A DNA stretch of 64,000 nt. It comes from Costus lasius. Taxonomy: Eukaryota; Streptophyta; Magnoliopsida; Zingiberales; Costaceae. Under the pieces are notes generated by a model. That model was not told the DNA's origin. It made no database searches and worked only from the letters and a program-made list of their open reading frames with translations. Below are positions 33,112-45,483 of this stretch, piece after piece (the first letter of the stretch is position 1; the number at the start of each line of letters is the position of its first letter). Both the position numbers and the translations under genes were made by a program. Where the stretch lies: positions 85,653,178 through 85,717,177 of the forward strand of contig CM050449.1 in NCBI GenBank assembly GCA_027563935.2. Direction: 5' to 3'.

Positions 33112-34329
33112 TATGATTACGGTATACATAAATATAATATATTCTTTTATTTATTTTTATATATTCATATAATTATTTACATAAAGCAAGTTATGCGAGT
33201 TGATTCTGATTGGCCTCTCTATAAATAGATTAGATTTGGGTCAACTCAAATTAACCAAATTAATAAATAGATCGACTTCATATTAGACTATTATGAGCTA
33301 TATATCATATTCACATGATCTATTTTATGATTCATTAACCCAAATTATCAACTAGAAAGTAGAAAAAAAATGAGATATCTATTCAATAAAATAAAATTAT
33401 TATTTTTATGAAAATAATGTATTTTTTTACGAATGTTGTTGATTTTTAATATTAGTATAAAAAATACCGTCTCATCCATCTGAAATATTGGCTATTCATT
33501 TACTTGTTCCAACCCAACAGAAAGAGAGATTAGAATAGGGTAATAGTATTCAATTTATAATAAGAATAATAAATGATTTAGGATTATAATTAGATTGACA
33601 TATCTAGCCCCATTCATAATATGAACAAGATTGACGGACACATGAGTGGTTTGAATTGTGTATATCATCTATACATTAAATAAATTTTCACATTATCAAA
33701 CTTAACAAGAATCAATAAAAAAATATAATAATTATATATTATTAGCAAAATAAAAACAGAGTAAGACTAAAATAGATAGAACAATTGAAAAAAATAATCA
33801 ATTATAAGGTAATGAATGTTATAATATTTATATATAATTAATGATGCAATAAAAGATATTCATATATTATTAGGGGATGTTATCAAGTGTAGTCTTGGCA
33901 GCATTCCTTTTCCCCGAGCCATCAAGCCATGTGATTGTGGCTGCGTTTGGCGTACAACCTTCCAATCCGTTTTTACTGTGCACTATTTTTCACATTGCTA
34001 TATTAAAAACCATAGTATTTATACAGTGTATTTTTTTTGGTTGCCGATGAAAACGTTAAAATAGCAGCTTCTTGGTTACTATAGCAATTTTTTTTGCCAA
34101 AAAGTGCTATAATAAAAGCTGTGGAAGTTGCACTAAACACAACTTATATCTTTGTTTCTTAACTGTACTTGATTTTGTTTAACTTGTTGTTTGAGGTTCT
34201 TCTTGAAAAGACTTACAGATATGTTTTGTTTGCATTTTTTTTTTACATTGAAGATTTAGTAGAAGTGGAGCCTTAAGAGTAGGGTAAGGCTACTTAGCAT
34301 AATCTTAAGAGAAAACTTGCTCCAACATG
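33112..34329. other. AT-rich intergenic sequence
   Basis: Very AT-rich with poly-A and poly-T tracts and no supported coding region. A possible MITE lies at 33940-34143. The last five bases (34330-34334) are the TSD of the following TRIM-like element. Confidence 0.5.
33940..34143. mobile_element. Possible MITE with imperfect terminal inverted repeats
   Basis: The left end GCTGCGTTTGGCGTACAACC and the complement of the right end, GTTGTGTTTAGTGCAACTTCC, are similar. The 204-bp AT-rich interior has no coding capacity. The GTTTGGNRTACAAC type of end is common in plant hAT-like MITEs. No clean TSD was seen. Confidence 0.4.
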
Positions 34330-34334
34330 GTAAG

Positions 34335-37315
34335 TGTCACGCCCTATTTCCAATTTCCCTCCACGTCAGCAACCTCTCCTATAATTTAATGCCGAAAACC
34401 AAATCCCGCCACTTCCGCTCTCAATTACCGCGCCGAAATCAGAAATCCAATTTTGACTTTGGTCAAAATTGACGCCGCCTCGATTTGAACGTCCACGTGT
34501 TCGATCTCGCCGAATGCATCGTCTTCTCCATGCAAGTGAACGCAGCGAATGCCGCCAGCATTCGCTGCCATTGCCAGAGGGGAAAGGGGCGGAGCTCTCG
34601 GGCATGTGGCAGGTAGAGGCTTCGTTGCCTCCTCCCTCAACCCTCTTTGCCATGGAAGCTGCCTCTTATGGGATCATCGTCGACGATGGTGAAATCTCCG
34701 AAAGAACCACAAGAACGGCGGCGGAGCTCTCTCAGGGAACCAGCCGGAGACGATAACCAAGTAGAAGGGAAAACTCACTCTTTATTCTTGATAATAATAG
34801 AGTATAAGAAAAACCCTTCCTTCACTCTCACTCTCGTCGGCGGCTGCCTCTCACCACCGACTACAGTCTCTCTCTAGATCTCTCATCCCAGAAGGGAAGC
34901 ACCGTGCTCCCTCTACCTCGCTCTGGATCTCCCTTCCTCGTTCCCGTTGGAACATGCGACGCTCGTCGTCGCCTAAAGAAGCGTTCTTCTTCACGAGCTT
35001 TCTCTCAAAGCTCCCCTCTTTGTCCCGCTACTTTGTCCCTCGTTGGATGTTTTATAGGGTAGAGGCAAGCATCGCCTCTATTGTTGGACTCCATCGACCC
35101 TCCAAATCTGGACAACAGCGCTGCCGGGATCTTCCGCTGAAGACAAAGCTACGGATGCTGTATCCGCCTTTGCTGAACTCGAGGTCAGAGTCCGCGTCAC
35201 CTTCTCTTCGTGTCAGCGACAGCGCTGAAGACCACATCCTATCTCCTCTCATTCGAAGAACTCGTTGGCGTCCAAAGACCTCGCCTCAGGACTCGCCGAA
35301 GGATGCGATCCCAGTGGAGCTGCTCGTCGTTGCTGACAAAGCCTCGAAGATGCATCCGAGGAAATCACTGGCCGCGATTTTCACATCTGCCAACATGACT
35401 CACTTTCGTGGGCTTCGTCTGGCTTTCGCGGCGTGGGCTTGGGCCACCGCCAAGCCCTCTTCCGCAATGGCCCGATCCTGCAGAATCTAGGTATCAAAAT
35501 TCTCCCCTACCAAACTTAGATGTCGTCCTCAACATCCTCTTTAGGGTCTTTCGTCAGAGCATCGCCTGTGCTCTCGGTCAAACACGCCTCACCGTTAGAT
35601 CCTGTGTCGATGCCTCTTATACATCGGAACCTCTTCGTCGCCCTCCTAGCGACGACATTAGAGATCACTACTTTGGAAAGGGGTCTCGCAGACCGACCTC
35701 TCTTTGTCACCCTCCTAGTGACGACATTAGAGCCCGCTGCTCTGGAAAGGGGACCTTGCAGACCCCTCGTTGGCGTCCCACCTAACGTTGGAATCCTCGT
35801 CACCCGCCTGGTGATGGCATCGGAGCCCGCTGCTCCGGGAAGAGATCTTGCCGACCTCTCGTCATCGCCCACCCGGTGACGGCATCAAAGCTCGCAAACT
35901 CTAGGAAGGGGAGAAAGAGGCGGCGGATACTCGTGTCGCCTGTCTCTGTTGGTGCGCCGCTTGCGCACTTGCTACCTGCCTAGGTAGTTCCGCCATCTCC
36001 TCCACTTGGGAGCAACTCCTTGTTCCTCAATGCTGGTCAAGTCGATACCTCCACGACTTGGGTCAGTCTCGCACCATATCATTGATGTTTAGCCTCTGAT
36101 ACCGGTTTGTCATGCCCTATTTCCAATTCCCCTCCACGTCAGCAACCTCTCCTATAATTTAACGCCAAAAACCAAATCCCGCCACTATCGCTCTCAATTA
36201 GCACGCCGAAATCAGAAATCCATCTGCGTCCAATTTTGACCAAAGTCAAAATTGACACCGCCTCGATTCAAATGCCCATGCGTTCAATCTTGCCGAACGC
36301 ATCATCGTCTCCATGCTTTCTATCTCACCGAATGCGTCGTCGTCTCCACGAGAGTGAACGCAGTGGACACTTGCGTTTGCTACCGTTGCCGGAGGTGAAA
36401 GGGGCGGAGCTCTCGGGCGTGCGGTAGGGAGAGGCCTCGTTGCCTCCTCCCTTAGCCCTCTTCGTCGCGGAAGCTGCCGCTTATGGGATCGTCATCGACG
36501 ATGGTGAAATCACCGGAAGAACCACGAAAATGGCGGCAGAACTCTCTCAGGGAACCCACCGGAGACGATAACCAGGTAGAAGGGAAAACTTACTCTTTAT
36601 TCTTGATAATAACAGAGTACAAGAAAAACCCTTCCCTCACTCTCACTCTCGTTAGCAGCTGCCTCTTGCCACCAACTACAGTCTCTCTCTGGATCTCTCA
36701 TCGTAGAAGGGAAGTGCTGCGCTCTCCCTCTACCTCACTCCGGATCTCCCTTCCTCATTCCCACTGGAACGTGCGATGCTCGTCGTCGCCTGAAGAAGCG
36801 TTCTTCTTCACGAGCATTCTCTCAAAGCTCCCCTCCTGATCCCGCTACTTCGTCCCTTGTTGGATGATTTATAGGGTAGAGGCGAGCGTCGCCTCTACCG
36901 TTGGACTTTGTCGACCCTCCAAATCTGGACGACAACGCCACCCAGATCTTCCGCTGAAGACAAAGCTATTGATGCTGCATCCGCCTCCGCCGAACTCGAG
37001 GTCAGCATCTGCGTCGCCTTCTCTTCGTGTCGGCGACAGCGCTAAAGACAACATCCTATCTCCTCTCGTTCGGAGAACTCATCGGCATCCGAAGACCACA
37101 CCTCAAGATTCGCCGAAGGACGTGATCCCAGCGGAGCTGCTCGTCGTTGCTGACGAAGCCCCGAAGACACGTTCGAGGAAATCGCTGGCTGTAATTTCCA
37201 CGTCCGCCAACGCACATCGCTTCCGTTGGCTCCGTCTGGCTTCCGCAACATGGGCATGGGCCACCTCCAAGCCCGCTTCCGCAACAGCCCGATCCTGTAG
37301 AATCTAGGTATGACA
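34335..37315 (-). mobile_element. TRIM-like non-autonomous LTR retrotransposon
   Basis: Two direct repeats, 34335-35496 (1,162 bp) and 36108-37315 (1,208 bp), begin TGTCAYGCCCTATTTCC and end GGTAT(GA)CA on the plus strand. The flanks are GTAAG (34330-34334) and GTAAT (37316-37320), a TSD with one mismatch. On the minus strand a PBS-like GGTATCAGAGG lies at the right LTR's inner edge, and the purine-rich GGTAGGGGAGAATTT abuts the left LTR, so the element reads leftward. The interior is only 611 bp and made of tandem repeats; no gag or pol. The LTRs differ at many sites, so insertion is old. Open frames inside the LTRs (for example 34954-35490) are shared and frameshifted between copies, hence not genes. 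Confidence 0.85.
35630..35890. repeat. Tandem repeat, about 65-bp units, in TRIM interior
   Basis: Four degenerate units, each containing a GTCRYCCTCCTAGYGACG-like block, GACATTAGAGCCCGCTGCTC, a GGAAAGGGG block and GCAGACC. They fill nearly half of the element interior, where coding sequence would normally lie. Confidence 0.8.
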
Positions 37316-37332
37316 GTAATGATCATACCTTA

Positions 37333-39044
37333 TGATGACACCAAAATTTATAGTATATTTTGTGTCATTTTATTGGTCTTTTTGTGTCATATTTATGCTC
37401 TTTTGCTTGTTTTTAAGCCTTATTTGTCAAATATTGCAGAGTCTACACCATTTCTTATTTTTGATCATTTTTAGGTAAAAAGTCATATTTTGATGGATTT
37501 TGAAAGATCTAAGCGCACTAATGGATTCCAGACATCGAAACGAAGTCACCTACCAAATTTCATGCGAATCGGAGCAAGTTTGCAAAATTACGGTAGTGCC
37601 CTGATGAAAATTATGGTACCGTAATTTTCGCCCTAGAAAGCACAGAAAGAAATTATGCAGTGCCATAATAAATATTATGGTACCATAATTTTAGCAATTT
37701 TTGACCAGAAACTTTTTGGAAAATTACGGCACTACCGTAATATTTTTCACGGTATCGTAATTTTCGGCCCAGTTTTTTGATTTTTTTCGCCTGAAACTTA
37801 AAAAGATCATATCTTGAGATTTAGGGTACCAATTTGATATCTGAAAGAAGCCACGGACTCGTCTCAATGAGGAGAAGACAAAGGGAGTGAAAGCCCTAAT
37901 TTTAATCCACTATAGAGGGAGAACTCGAGGGAGGCATCCCTAGGGCATGGCCTCGCGCCGAGAGGCATAGAGGCCACCTTAGGCAGCGATTTTCACAAGA
38001 AAGCTTCGTCTGGAAGAGGAGAGGATACCCCAGAAGTTTCAGAGTGAAAGAAGATCAATCAGAGGAGAAATCAATAAAAAAGCGGGCGTCGGCACTGTTT
38101 ACTCGCAAAATTATGGGCTGTAATTCTCATTACAGCCCTGTTTTGTAATTTCTACCCTTTTCTCTTTGATTTCTATTCATTCTAAACTATGATTTATTGT
38201 AATTCCTTTTTCATGCTAGATTAGACATCTTATGGGACATGAGATGTAATCCCCTTGATTTAATATGACTATGTAATCATTATTTCGTCATGATAATTTT
38301 ACTTATGTGATGAATGTCTTTAATTCTCCATAGTTTCATATTGTTAGCATGTTTTAGAGTTTTCATGATATAGACCGAGAGGTGATTTGCTTGAGAACTT
38401 GGAACCCTAAAATTGAATGATAGGAACTCATTATAAGAAATTAGGTTTGTTCTTATTATCTCAATTTTAGAAGTATAATGCCATGTTAATAATATGAATT
38501 TAGGATAGAGTTAATGTGATAAACGTGAAGATACTGCAAGAGATTGAGTATTGGATCGTTGGAGAACCATAAGTAGAACCTGTGTTGAGATTCGGATGCA
38601 CGAGAGTGATCCTTGAGTTTCCACTTGAGATGATTGACTTAGAATTCGAATGCACGAGAGTGATCCTTGAGTTCTTTGTTAATGGTTTACTTATCTTCAG
38701 CATTGAATAAATTTTGCACAAGAGTGAGGATTGGTTCTTTGTATGATTGTTTGTACGAGAGCGAGATGATCCCTTTATGAAGTAAATTATATCTTTATCA
38801 TAATAAGATTAGATTGACGAATACACATTTATATTTAGTCATGAAATTAAAGTGGATGAAACCCTAGTCTCAATTTCTTTCTTAGATATTTCGTGCACTT
38901 TCCTATTGTTTACTTGCATCACATTCGATTTGCTTAGCTAGTGAGAAAATAACTATTTGGTACTTAATACGTAGGTCTCTGTGGTTCGATATCTTTTTAT
39001 TACTTCGAAGTATCCATGCACTTGCGGACTACAACACCTCATCA
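37333..39044 (+). mobile_element. Probable solo LTR (1,712 bp), no TSD recognised
   Basis: It begins TGATGACACCAAAATTTATA and ends CTTGCGGACTACAACA then CCTCATCA. The end is very similar to that of the solo LTR at 45484-47053 (CTTGCGGATTTTGTGCATCA), and both carry 'acgagagtgatcc' or 'cgagagtaggaga' repeats about 300 bp before the end. The flanking pentamers (CCTTA, TTGAA) do not match, so one side may be rearranged. No coding region. Confidence 0.65.
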
Positions 39045-39209
39045 TTGAAGTAATTAGTGATTATGATATCCCTAAAACAAGGAACAAGAAAAACTTAAAG
39101 TTGTACTATTTATACTAGTTTAATTTTAATATTGTGCATTAGTATTTAGTAATAATAGTTTTAGTTTATTTGATCAATTCAAAAAGGTTATGTACCTAGT
39201 GATAAAATA

Positions 39210-39443
39210 AAATCTGAGCACTTAGGCATCTACCATGTAGCCTCACCTTTTGGATCGTTCAAAGCATTACAAAAGGTCTTGTTCTAAGGACAGTGCATTA
39301 TAAAGCCTTAAGCACTTGAGCATATTCTACAGGAGTAGACCAAGTAAATGCACAATAGGGTCTTCAAGAAGGTTCATCGCAAACCCTGAAGCATGTGGGC
39401 ATGTAACATGGGAGCTTTGGCCTTAAGACAATGCAAATGCACT
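39210..39443. repeat. Degenerate repeat field, left part
   Basis: Imperfect units of about 60-90 bp are built around 'aagcnctgagcacttgggcatgt' and 'rgccttgccctttgga' blocks. The field is continuous with 41514-41990 once the solo LTR at 39449-41508 is removed. No coding capacity. Confidence 0.6.
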
Positions 39444-39448
39444 ACCAA

Positions 39449-41508
39449 TGTTATACCTTGATTTTTTTTTTAATTAGTTTATTTAAATTTAAATTTTAAA
39501 TTTTGAAAACCCTATAAATTTTCCCCAAATCCTAATCTAATTTTAACCCTAAAATCTCTCCCCGACTCCTACTCTAATTAGCCCTAAATCCTCTCCAATT
39601 TTTCCTATAAATAAGACACCTTAACCCCTGATCCAAAATCAAGTCCCTAATTAATCCTAAATTCCCTACTCTCACATGCCGAAAGCTCCTCCGTTTCTTT
39701 CCCCTGCCAGTGAAGCAACCTCGCTTCGATCACGTCTTCGTTCCGGCGGCGTCTTCCAAGTCTAACGCCGGCGGCTCCTTCCCTCCATCCGACGAGCATC
39801 TCAGGCAAACAGATCTCGGCGGCAAGTTGGTTCTGTTCAAACGCAGATAGAGCTTCGGCGGCTGCTTTACTCTGTTCCGGACGCGTGCGGCGGGAGGCGC
39901 GTTCCTGCTTCCGGCGGCCTCGCCTTCTCCCAGCGGCGGCAACGACTCTATTCCCTTTCCGACGGCTCTTCCTTTCCTCTCCAGACATCGCTGACTCGCT
40001 TCTTCCGGCGGATTCTTCTCCTCCAAGCGGCGACGAGTTTCTGTCCAGAACTCGTGCGTCAATTCTGTCATCGGCGGCGACCACTTCTCTTCCCTTTCCC
40101 GGTGCTGGTAACCTACTCCTCTTCCTTTCGACGGCTGATCTTCACCGGTGATCCTCCCTGTTCAACCGAAGCGAAGGAACGAAGTTCGTTCCGTCCGCGT
40201 CAAGCCTCGGCAGAGAGGTAAGGTTACTTAATTATTTTCTATTAATACCCTAAACAGTATATTAGTGAAACCCTAAATTCTATTTTATTAGGGTAAAGAT
40301 TAAGGGGTTTAGTATCATTGAATCTAGCTGCGATCAACCGTTACCAGAGAAGTTTATTCCGGTAAGAATATGAATTTTGTAAAGGATTACAATCATAATT
40401 ATGGATTGGTAACAAATAATTTTAATCTCAGTTAAGAAAAGGAGATAATTGGACTTTCAGAAAGAGTTAAGGAATATCAGCGTCTGAGGTAGGAATCCCT
40501 CCCCTGCCTTTGTTACTGTGTCAAAATTCATACACTAGGATAGATATTGATACCTTATCTTTATGATTCTCTTGGTTGATTTATTTCTAATTTCAGTTGA
40601 CCTCATTATCCTGTTATTTGTTCATAATTGGCTTCAGTATCATATGATTATCATGAATGCATTGTGAATATGTTTTTCTGATATTCTTGTTGGAAAGTTA
40701 TGAATATTTACGAACCATGCAAATGAATTGAGATGTTATACTGTTATCATGTCGTGGCATGCATATGACCTCTGACCTGGTGATTTATCACCAGTGGCCT
40801 GTTTATCTGAGTTATAGTTCTGATTATATCAGACTATCTGTTTGCCGGTTAGGGCACCGCCAGTTGTCCTCGGACAATACTACGGATGTCAGATATTGGA
40901 CGCAATATTCACCGGGCTGTTTAAGATAGTCGTTCCATTGTATGAGCAACAGTGGAAACACTCTAAAAACAAGTGCGGCTCTTAAGTGAGATCTATGACC
41001 AAGCTTGATGATTTACATGACAACCTTATGTTCAGTTATTTTGTTGTATTATCAGTTCCTGACATGTAGTGTAGTTTCTGTTATTGCAATTTCATATTAA
41101 TTGAACATGCATCATCTCTTGATTCCTACTTAGCATTTTTCACTAACTCCATTCTTTCTCCTCCAGGTACCGAGTTAGCTTCTGGGAGAGATAGAGTAGT
41201 TAGTTAGATACCACTAGAGTCAGAATATCATCAAGTGTTCTTTTTTTTAAATACTTTCTGAATCATTCTATTATTTCTGCTGAGTTAATTACATCTTGGT
41301 TAGTGTGTCTCTATAGACCGTGGTTTATAAATTTGTAAGTGGATTTAGTTGATCTTATAAGATTGTGCTATACAGTTCTGATGTTGGATTAAGATTATTT
41401 GTTCAATAAAATCTTTATAGCATTTGTGTTCTTTGGTTCCTATTAATATTGTTATCTCCCTAGGGAACCCTATGCTAGTGATAGCTGGCTTCCTGCCGGG
41501 GCATGACA
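39449..41508 (+). mobile_element. Solo LTR (2,060 bp) with perfect 5-bp TSD
   Basis: Begins TGTTATACCTTGATTTT, ends CCTGCCGGGGCATGACA. TSD ACCAA at 39444-39448 and 41509-41513. No PBS or pol. A TATA box (TATAAATA, 39606-39613) lies near the left end, giving plus orientation, and is followed by a GC-rich segment at 39660-40200. Open frames in that segment on both strands are compositional. The family was not identified; the CATGACA end and GC-rich leader are seen in some Ty3/gypsy LTRs. Confidence 0.88.
39606..39613 (+). promoter_or_regulatory. TATA box in solo LTR
   Basis: TATAAATA preceded by a C-rich stretch, about 160 bp from the LTR start. It could drive a non-coding transcript rightward through the repeat field toward the viral remnant. 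Confidence 0.5.
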
Positions 41509-41513
41509 ACCAA

Positions 41514-41990
41514 GCCCTTGAACTAAGGGCCTTGCCCTTGGATAATCCATAAGCCCGAAGAACACATTGCATGCACCATGGGGCCTTCACCATTCGGGCA
41601 ATTTAAATGCACCGTAGGGACATTGCCATTAGAAGAATGCATCATGAAACTCCAAGTTCTCAGGCATGTGCCATTACAGCCTTGTCATCGAGACCATACA
41701 AATACAACATAAGGGTTTTATCCTTGGTATAGCACATCATAAAGCACTATGCACGCATGCATTCACAGTAGATACCACATGCTTAAAATAACTAAAATGT
41801 GTTATAGGGTCTTACCCTCTAGAAAGTATATCTCCAAAGCCGAGCGCTCAAGCATGTGACGTAGGAGCCTTGCCCTTTGGATAGTAGAAATGTACAACTT
41901 GCCCATCGGATAGTGCAAAACAAAGCCCTGTATACTTGGACATGTGCCATTAGGTATGTGGACAACAAATGAAATCTAGGACCCATTTGT
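41514..41990. repeat. Degenerate repeat field, right part
   Basis: Continuation of the same field, with blocks such as 'gggccttgcccttgga', 'gagccttgccctttgga' and 'caagcatgtg'. A 46-bp portion (41745-41790) reappears at 63955-64000 at about 87 percent identity, on the other side of the viral insertion. Confidence 0.65.
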
Positions 41991-42149
41991 AGTTAATGTG
42001 TAAGGCTATGATCGCGTGGTGAGTTGGTTATAGGCGGATGAGGAACTTATTGCTACTATAGTGGTATAGCTTATTGGTTTATAGCACCGGACAAAGATGC
42101 ATGTAGAAGTCGCCTAGCACTTTTGGGCTGGCATCGCACTTCTGTCCTT
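41991..42149. other. Spacer before the viral remnant
   Basis: Unique-looking sequence without repeats or coding signal. The exact left junction of the virus is not sharp; viral similarity is convincing only from about 42150-42200. Confidence 0.4.
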
Positions 42150-43265
42150 TTTAGTGATTAATTATCAATGCCTTTATGGCAATATTGAAGATGATAGTAT
42201 GACATTCATGATAAAACAGAGTTAATAAACTCTATACAGGGAAGTATTATCTTCTCAAAATTCGACTGTAAATCCGGATTTTAGCAAATAAGGATGGCAG
42301 AAGAATCAATACCTTGGATAGCCTTTACTTGTCCACAAGGAAGTTTTGAATGGTTAGTCATGTCATTTGGACTAAAAACTGCTCCTGTAGTCTTTTAGAG
42401 AAAAATGGATATGGTTTTTAAACCACATCAAGAATTTATCTGTGTATACATAGATGATATTCTAGTACATAGCAAAACGAAAAAAGAACATACTAGCCAC
42501 CTTAAACTAGTATTATAAAAATTCTATACAAATGAGATTATTGTTTCATGACAAAAATCTCAATTTTATAGAAAATCTATTAAATATCTGGGGGGTGGAG
42601 ATTGGTAATGATCATATCAAAATCCAACCACATATTTCAACTAAGATTAAAACCCTGGAAGTAACAGACACTAAAAGTTTACAATAATTCTTAGGTCTCA
42701 TAAACTATACAAGACCTTTCTTTAAAGATCTACATAAACTAAGTGGTCCATTATTGAGTCTCACTGGAGTCAAAAAATTTAACTCCGAAGATTATAAACA
42801 AATTGATAAAATAAGATACTTGGTAGATACCCTACCACTACTTAAATTACCATTGGACAATGATTCTCTGATTGTCCAAACTGATGGCTGTGAACATGGA
42901 TTGAGAGCAATTCTAATTCGTAAAGCCCATAAATATGCTTCTCACTAAGCTGTATGCAGATATGCATATGGAAAATATAAAGAGAAAAATGTTACAAGTA
43001 GCATTGTTCAAGAAATCTTAGTCGTTTGCTACGACTTAGACACCTTTAGATTATTTCTTTTAAACAAAAAAGAAACATTAATCAGAACTGACTGTGAAGC
43101 AATAGTGAAGTTCTTTAAGACCAAAAATGAGAAACACATATCTCAAAATAGATGGCTATCATTATTGACCATTGTATCAACAATGCTTATCAAATTACCT
43201 TTGAACATATCAGGGAAAAGATAATGTTATTTCTGACATTTTATCACGTCTTTTGATAAAACCAA
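42150..43265 (+). pseudogene. Endogenous pararetrovirus: RT palm and RNase H remnant
   Basis: The plus strand carries a Caulimoviridae-type reverse transcriptase: KTELINSIQG, SKFDCKSGF and, near 42443-42466, the catalytic YIDDIL. RNase H follows (VQTDGCEHGL near 42880, RTDCEAIVKF near 43090). In-frame stops lie at 42282-42284 and 42396-42398, with further stops and frameshifts throughout. The Caulimoviridae assignment rests on the FDCKSGF motif and on the viral genes and intergenic region found further right. The copy starts inside RT; the part of RT that precedes it is found at 54240-54359 and 63872-63954. Confidence 0.85.
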
Positions 43266-43365
43266 ATGAAAACTAATAAAGATTTGCAGGAACCCATGGA
43301 CTTTAACACTACAGCTTCTTCTTCGAAGAAAAAAGCAGTCAAGCATAGTGAACCATCAAGCTTAT
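43266..43365 (+). pseudogene. Endogenous pararetrovirus: start of ORF downstream of pol (ORF4-like), 5' part
   Basis: A short open frame begins at the ATG at 43266, just after the pol remnant. It is interrupted after 33 codons by the LTR element at 43366-50239; its continuation is at 50245-50403. An ORF after pol is present in several caulimovirid genera, such as Tungrovirus. I do not recognise a domain. Confidence 0.5.
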
Positions 43366-44486
43366 TGATGAAGGATGACTTTCCTAGCCCAAGAATCACC
43401 TTAGGTAAGTAGCTCTATAACACAAGTTAAGCGCAAGGTAGAGATGATGGAATGAAGACACCTCAGGGCACCCTTAAGGGAAGGGGGCCAAACCCCTTCT
43501 AAGTCCTTCATGGCAAGGAGCTTTGGCAGGGAAGTCCTCAAAGGATTGATGAATGTGCTCTCAATGTCCTCCAACTTCAGCTTGTGCGATGACTTGATGG
43601 AGAACTTGAGTCCGGCAATGGAACAGTAACCGTGGTTGTGGCTGGTTATGAGTGATCGATTGAGGGAGATGATGGAAGCGATGGAGTAAGCATTGGAATG
43701 GATTAGTAACCGGGCAGGGGAGCAAGCTCAACCCAAGAGGAGCAAGCTCAACTCAAGAACACAAACACAAGGTTTTTAGATTCAAAATATTCAAGACTGA
43801 AGTGTCAAGTGAACATGCGCAGGCTTAAAACCTAGTCTCTCCAACGTTACAATCTTGCGTGACCTTTGGCCTTCCTAGATGACATCCTCATTGGTTGTGA
43901 AAGGTTGCATGCTGTTGCTGAGGTGATGTGGCTTTCATATCCGTTGGCGGATGCATTGCTTTGATATGAAGGGTATCTTGCATTCTTGCGAGGGCTGCTC
44001 CTTTGCGTGATATGAAGGGTATCTTGGGCTTTGTTGAGTCTTGATCAGCCCATGTCGATTGGTGGTGTTGTATTTGCTTGGGGTTGGGCTTGAACATAAC
44101 TTGATCTTCAAAGTTGACATTGGGCTTGGTCACGGCTGCATTTGAATGTGATCATGGCTTTGAGTGTTACTTGTTATTGGAGAGGTAGGTGCCTGCATGT
44201 GCAATACATGTGTGCATAAAGCCTAGGCTAGAACAACCTATTACAATCACTAAAAATAAAATAAAGGCTTCAAAATAAATCCTAGGCTATTCCTAGTTAC
44301 AAAATGTTAAGAGCTGAAAATAAAGAGCGTTTACAACAACATTACAATGCAGAATTCAACATGTTCAAAACAGAAATTAAACAAGTTCAAAATGCTGAAA
44401 TGTAAGCCTACTTTAAACATTAATAATGTTCCAAAATGTCCTGCTGGTTAGAAAGCAGGCAATAGTCAAAATCGGCACGGCTTGAG

Positions 44487-45478
44487 TCATCCTGGGTCAA
44501 ATAGCTTGAGTTCATCTGGTTGAGCACATGTCCCTACATCAGCTATCTCTAGGGGTGAAGAATTCTCCTCCGGAGAATTGAAGTTGACAATGGGTAGAAG
44601 CTCCGGTGGTAAGCCTATAGTATGGACATCATCTTGGTTCCATCCCCCTACATCTTTCCGGGGGGTTGTAGAATTCTCCTCCGGAGAATTAAGTTTGAAG
44701 CTCCTCATTGGTTCGGGTGGCCGTCCCAAGGTATGGATATTGTCATCAGCTTCTGTGGCTCCCCTATCCCTGCAAGTAAGATACAAATTTGATCTAATAC
44801 AAGAGTCAGTTATCACAAAGTCAAAATATTCAAGCTTTGGTAAGGAAAGCAAATCATTGTTCAATTGAGTCTTAGTTAGCCTGGGAGAATTAAGGCTAGG
44901 CTCATTGAAGAAAGATTCAAGGTCTAGAGGAGAGATAGGTGATGTTGCCAACTCATATAAGTTAGGGTCTAACTCATATCCTACCATGGGAGACTCAAGA
45001 GGATCTATCATAAATTCTCCTTCATATTCAGGTGAGTTAAGATCTAACTCAAGAAGTGTGAGGGGATCCTCTAGAATTAGATCTCCTAAGGGGAAGAAAA
45101 ATGGCTCTCCCATATCTGGAGTAAGATCTTCAAGGCTAAATGGGGAAAGTCTTATCATGTCAGAAGGTGAAGCATGATCTAGCTTGGTTCCTCTAGGGTC
45201 AACTTGGGTAGAATCATCTTGAGAGTCTTGTGTTATAAGGGACACCCTGGGTTGGCTTGGGGGTAAGTCTTCTATGGGCTCCTTAGTAGGATTCGTGGAA
45301 CTAGGCCCAAATTGAGATAGGCTTTGGGAAGATAGTTTGGCCCCCATGGGTTGTTTGGAAAGATTGACTACCTTAGGGGTTTGAAGTCTAGGGTGGTCAA
45401 AGCTTCTTCTATAGTGTCTCTTAAGATTTTGTTCTACCTCACTAGCTATTTGGAAAGCATATTCTATTGTGTGTATGG
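44487..45478 (-). pseudogene. Gag-like protein, C-terminal part with acidic repeats
   Basis: An open minus-strand frame continues a gag: PIHTIEYAFQIASEVEQN and LKRHYRRSF, followed by a long Ser/Pro/Asp/Glu/Leu-rich region. A repeated block occurs near the end (FKLNSPEENSTTP and FNSPEENSSPLEI, each preceded by a HTxGxPPE motif). It is open for over 330 codons and runs into the LTR edge. The first residues before 45479 belong to the nested solo LTR and are not part of this protein. Confidence 0.65.
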
Positions 45479-45483
45479 GGTAG

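Noticed and set aside
34954..35490. 178-codon plus-strand frame
   Set aside because: It is part of an LTR; the paired LTR at 36108-37315 carries the same sequence with frameshifts, so it is not a host gene.
37321..39060. Search for a TSD around the probable solo LTR
   Set aside because: Flanking pentamers do not match at any plausible LTR edge, so no TSD is claimed.
39647..40151. Overlapping open frames of 88-145 codons on both strands
   Set aside because: They lie wholly inside a TSD-bounded solo LTR in a GC-rich segment, are open on both strands at once, and show no domain.
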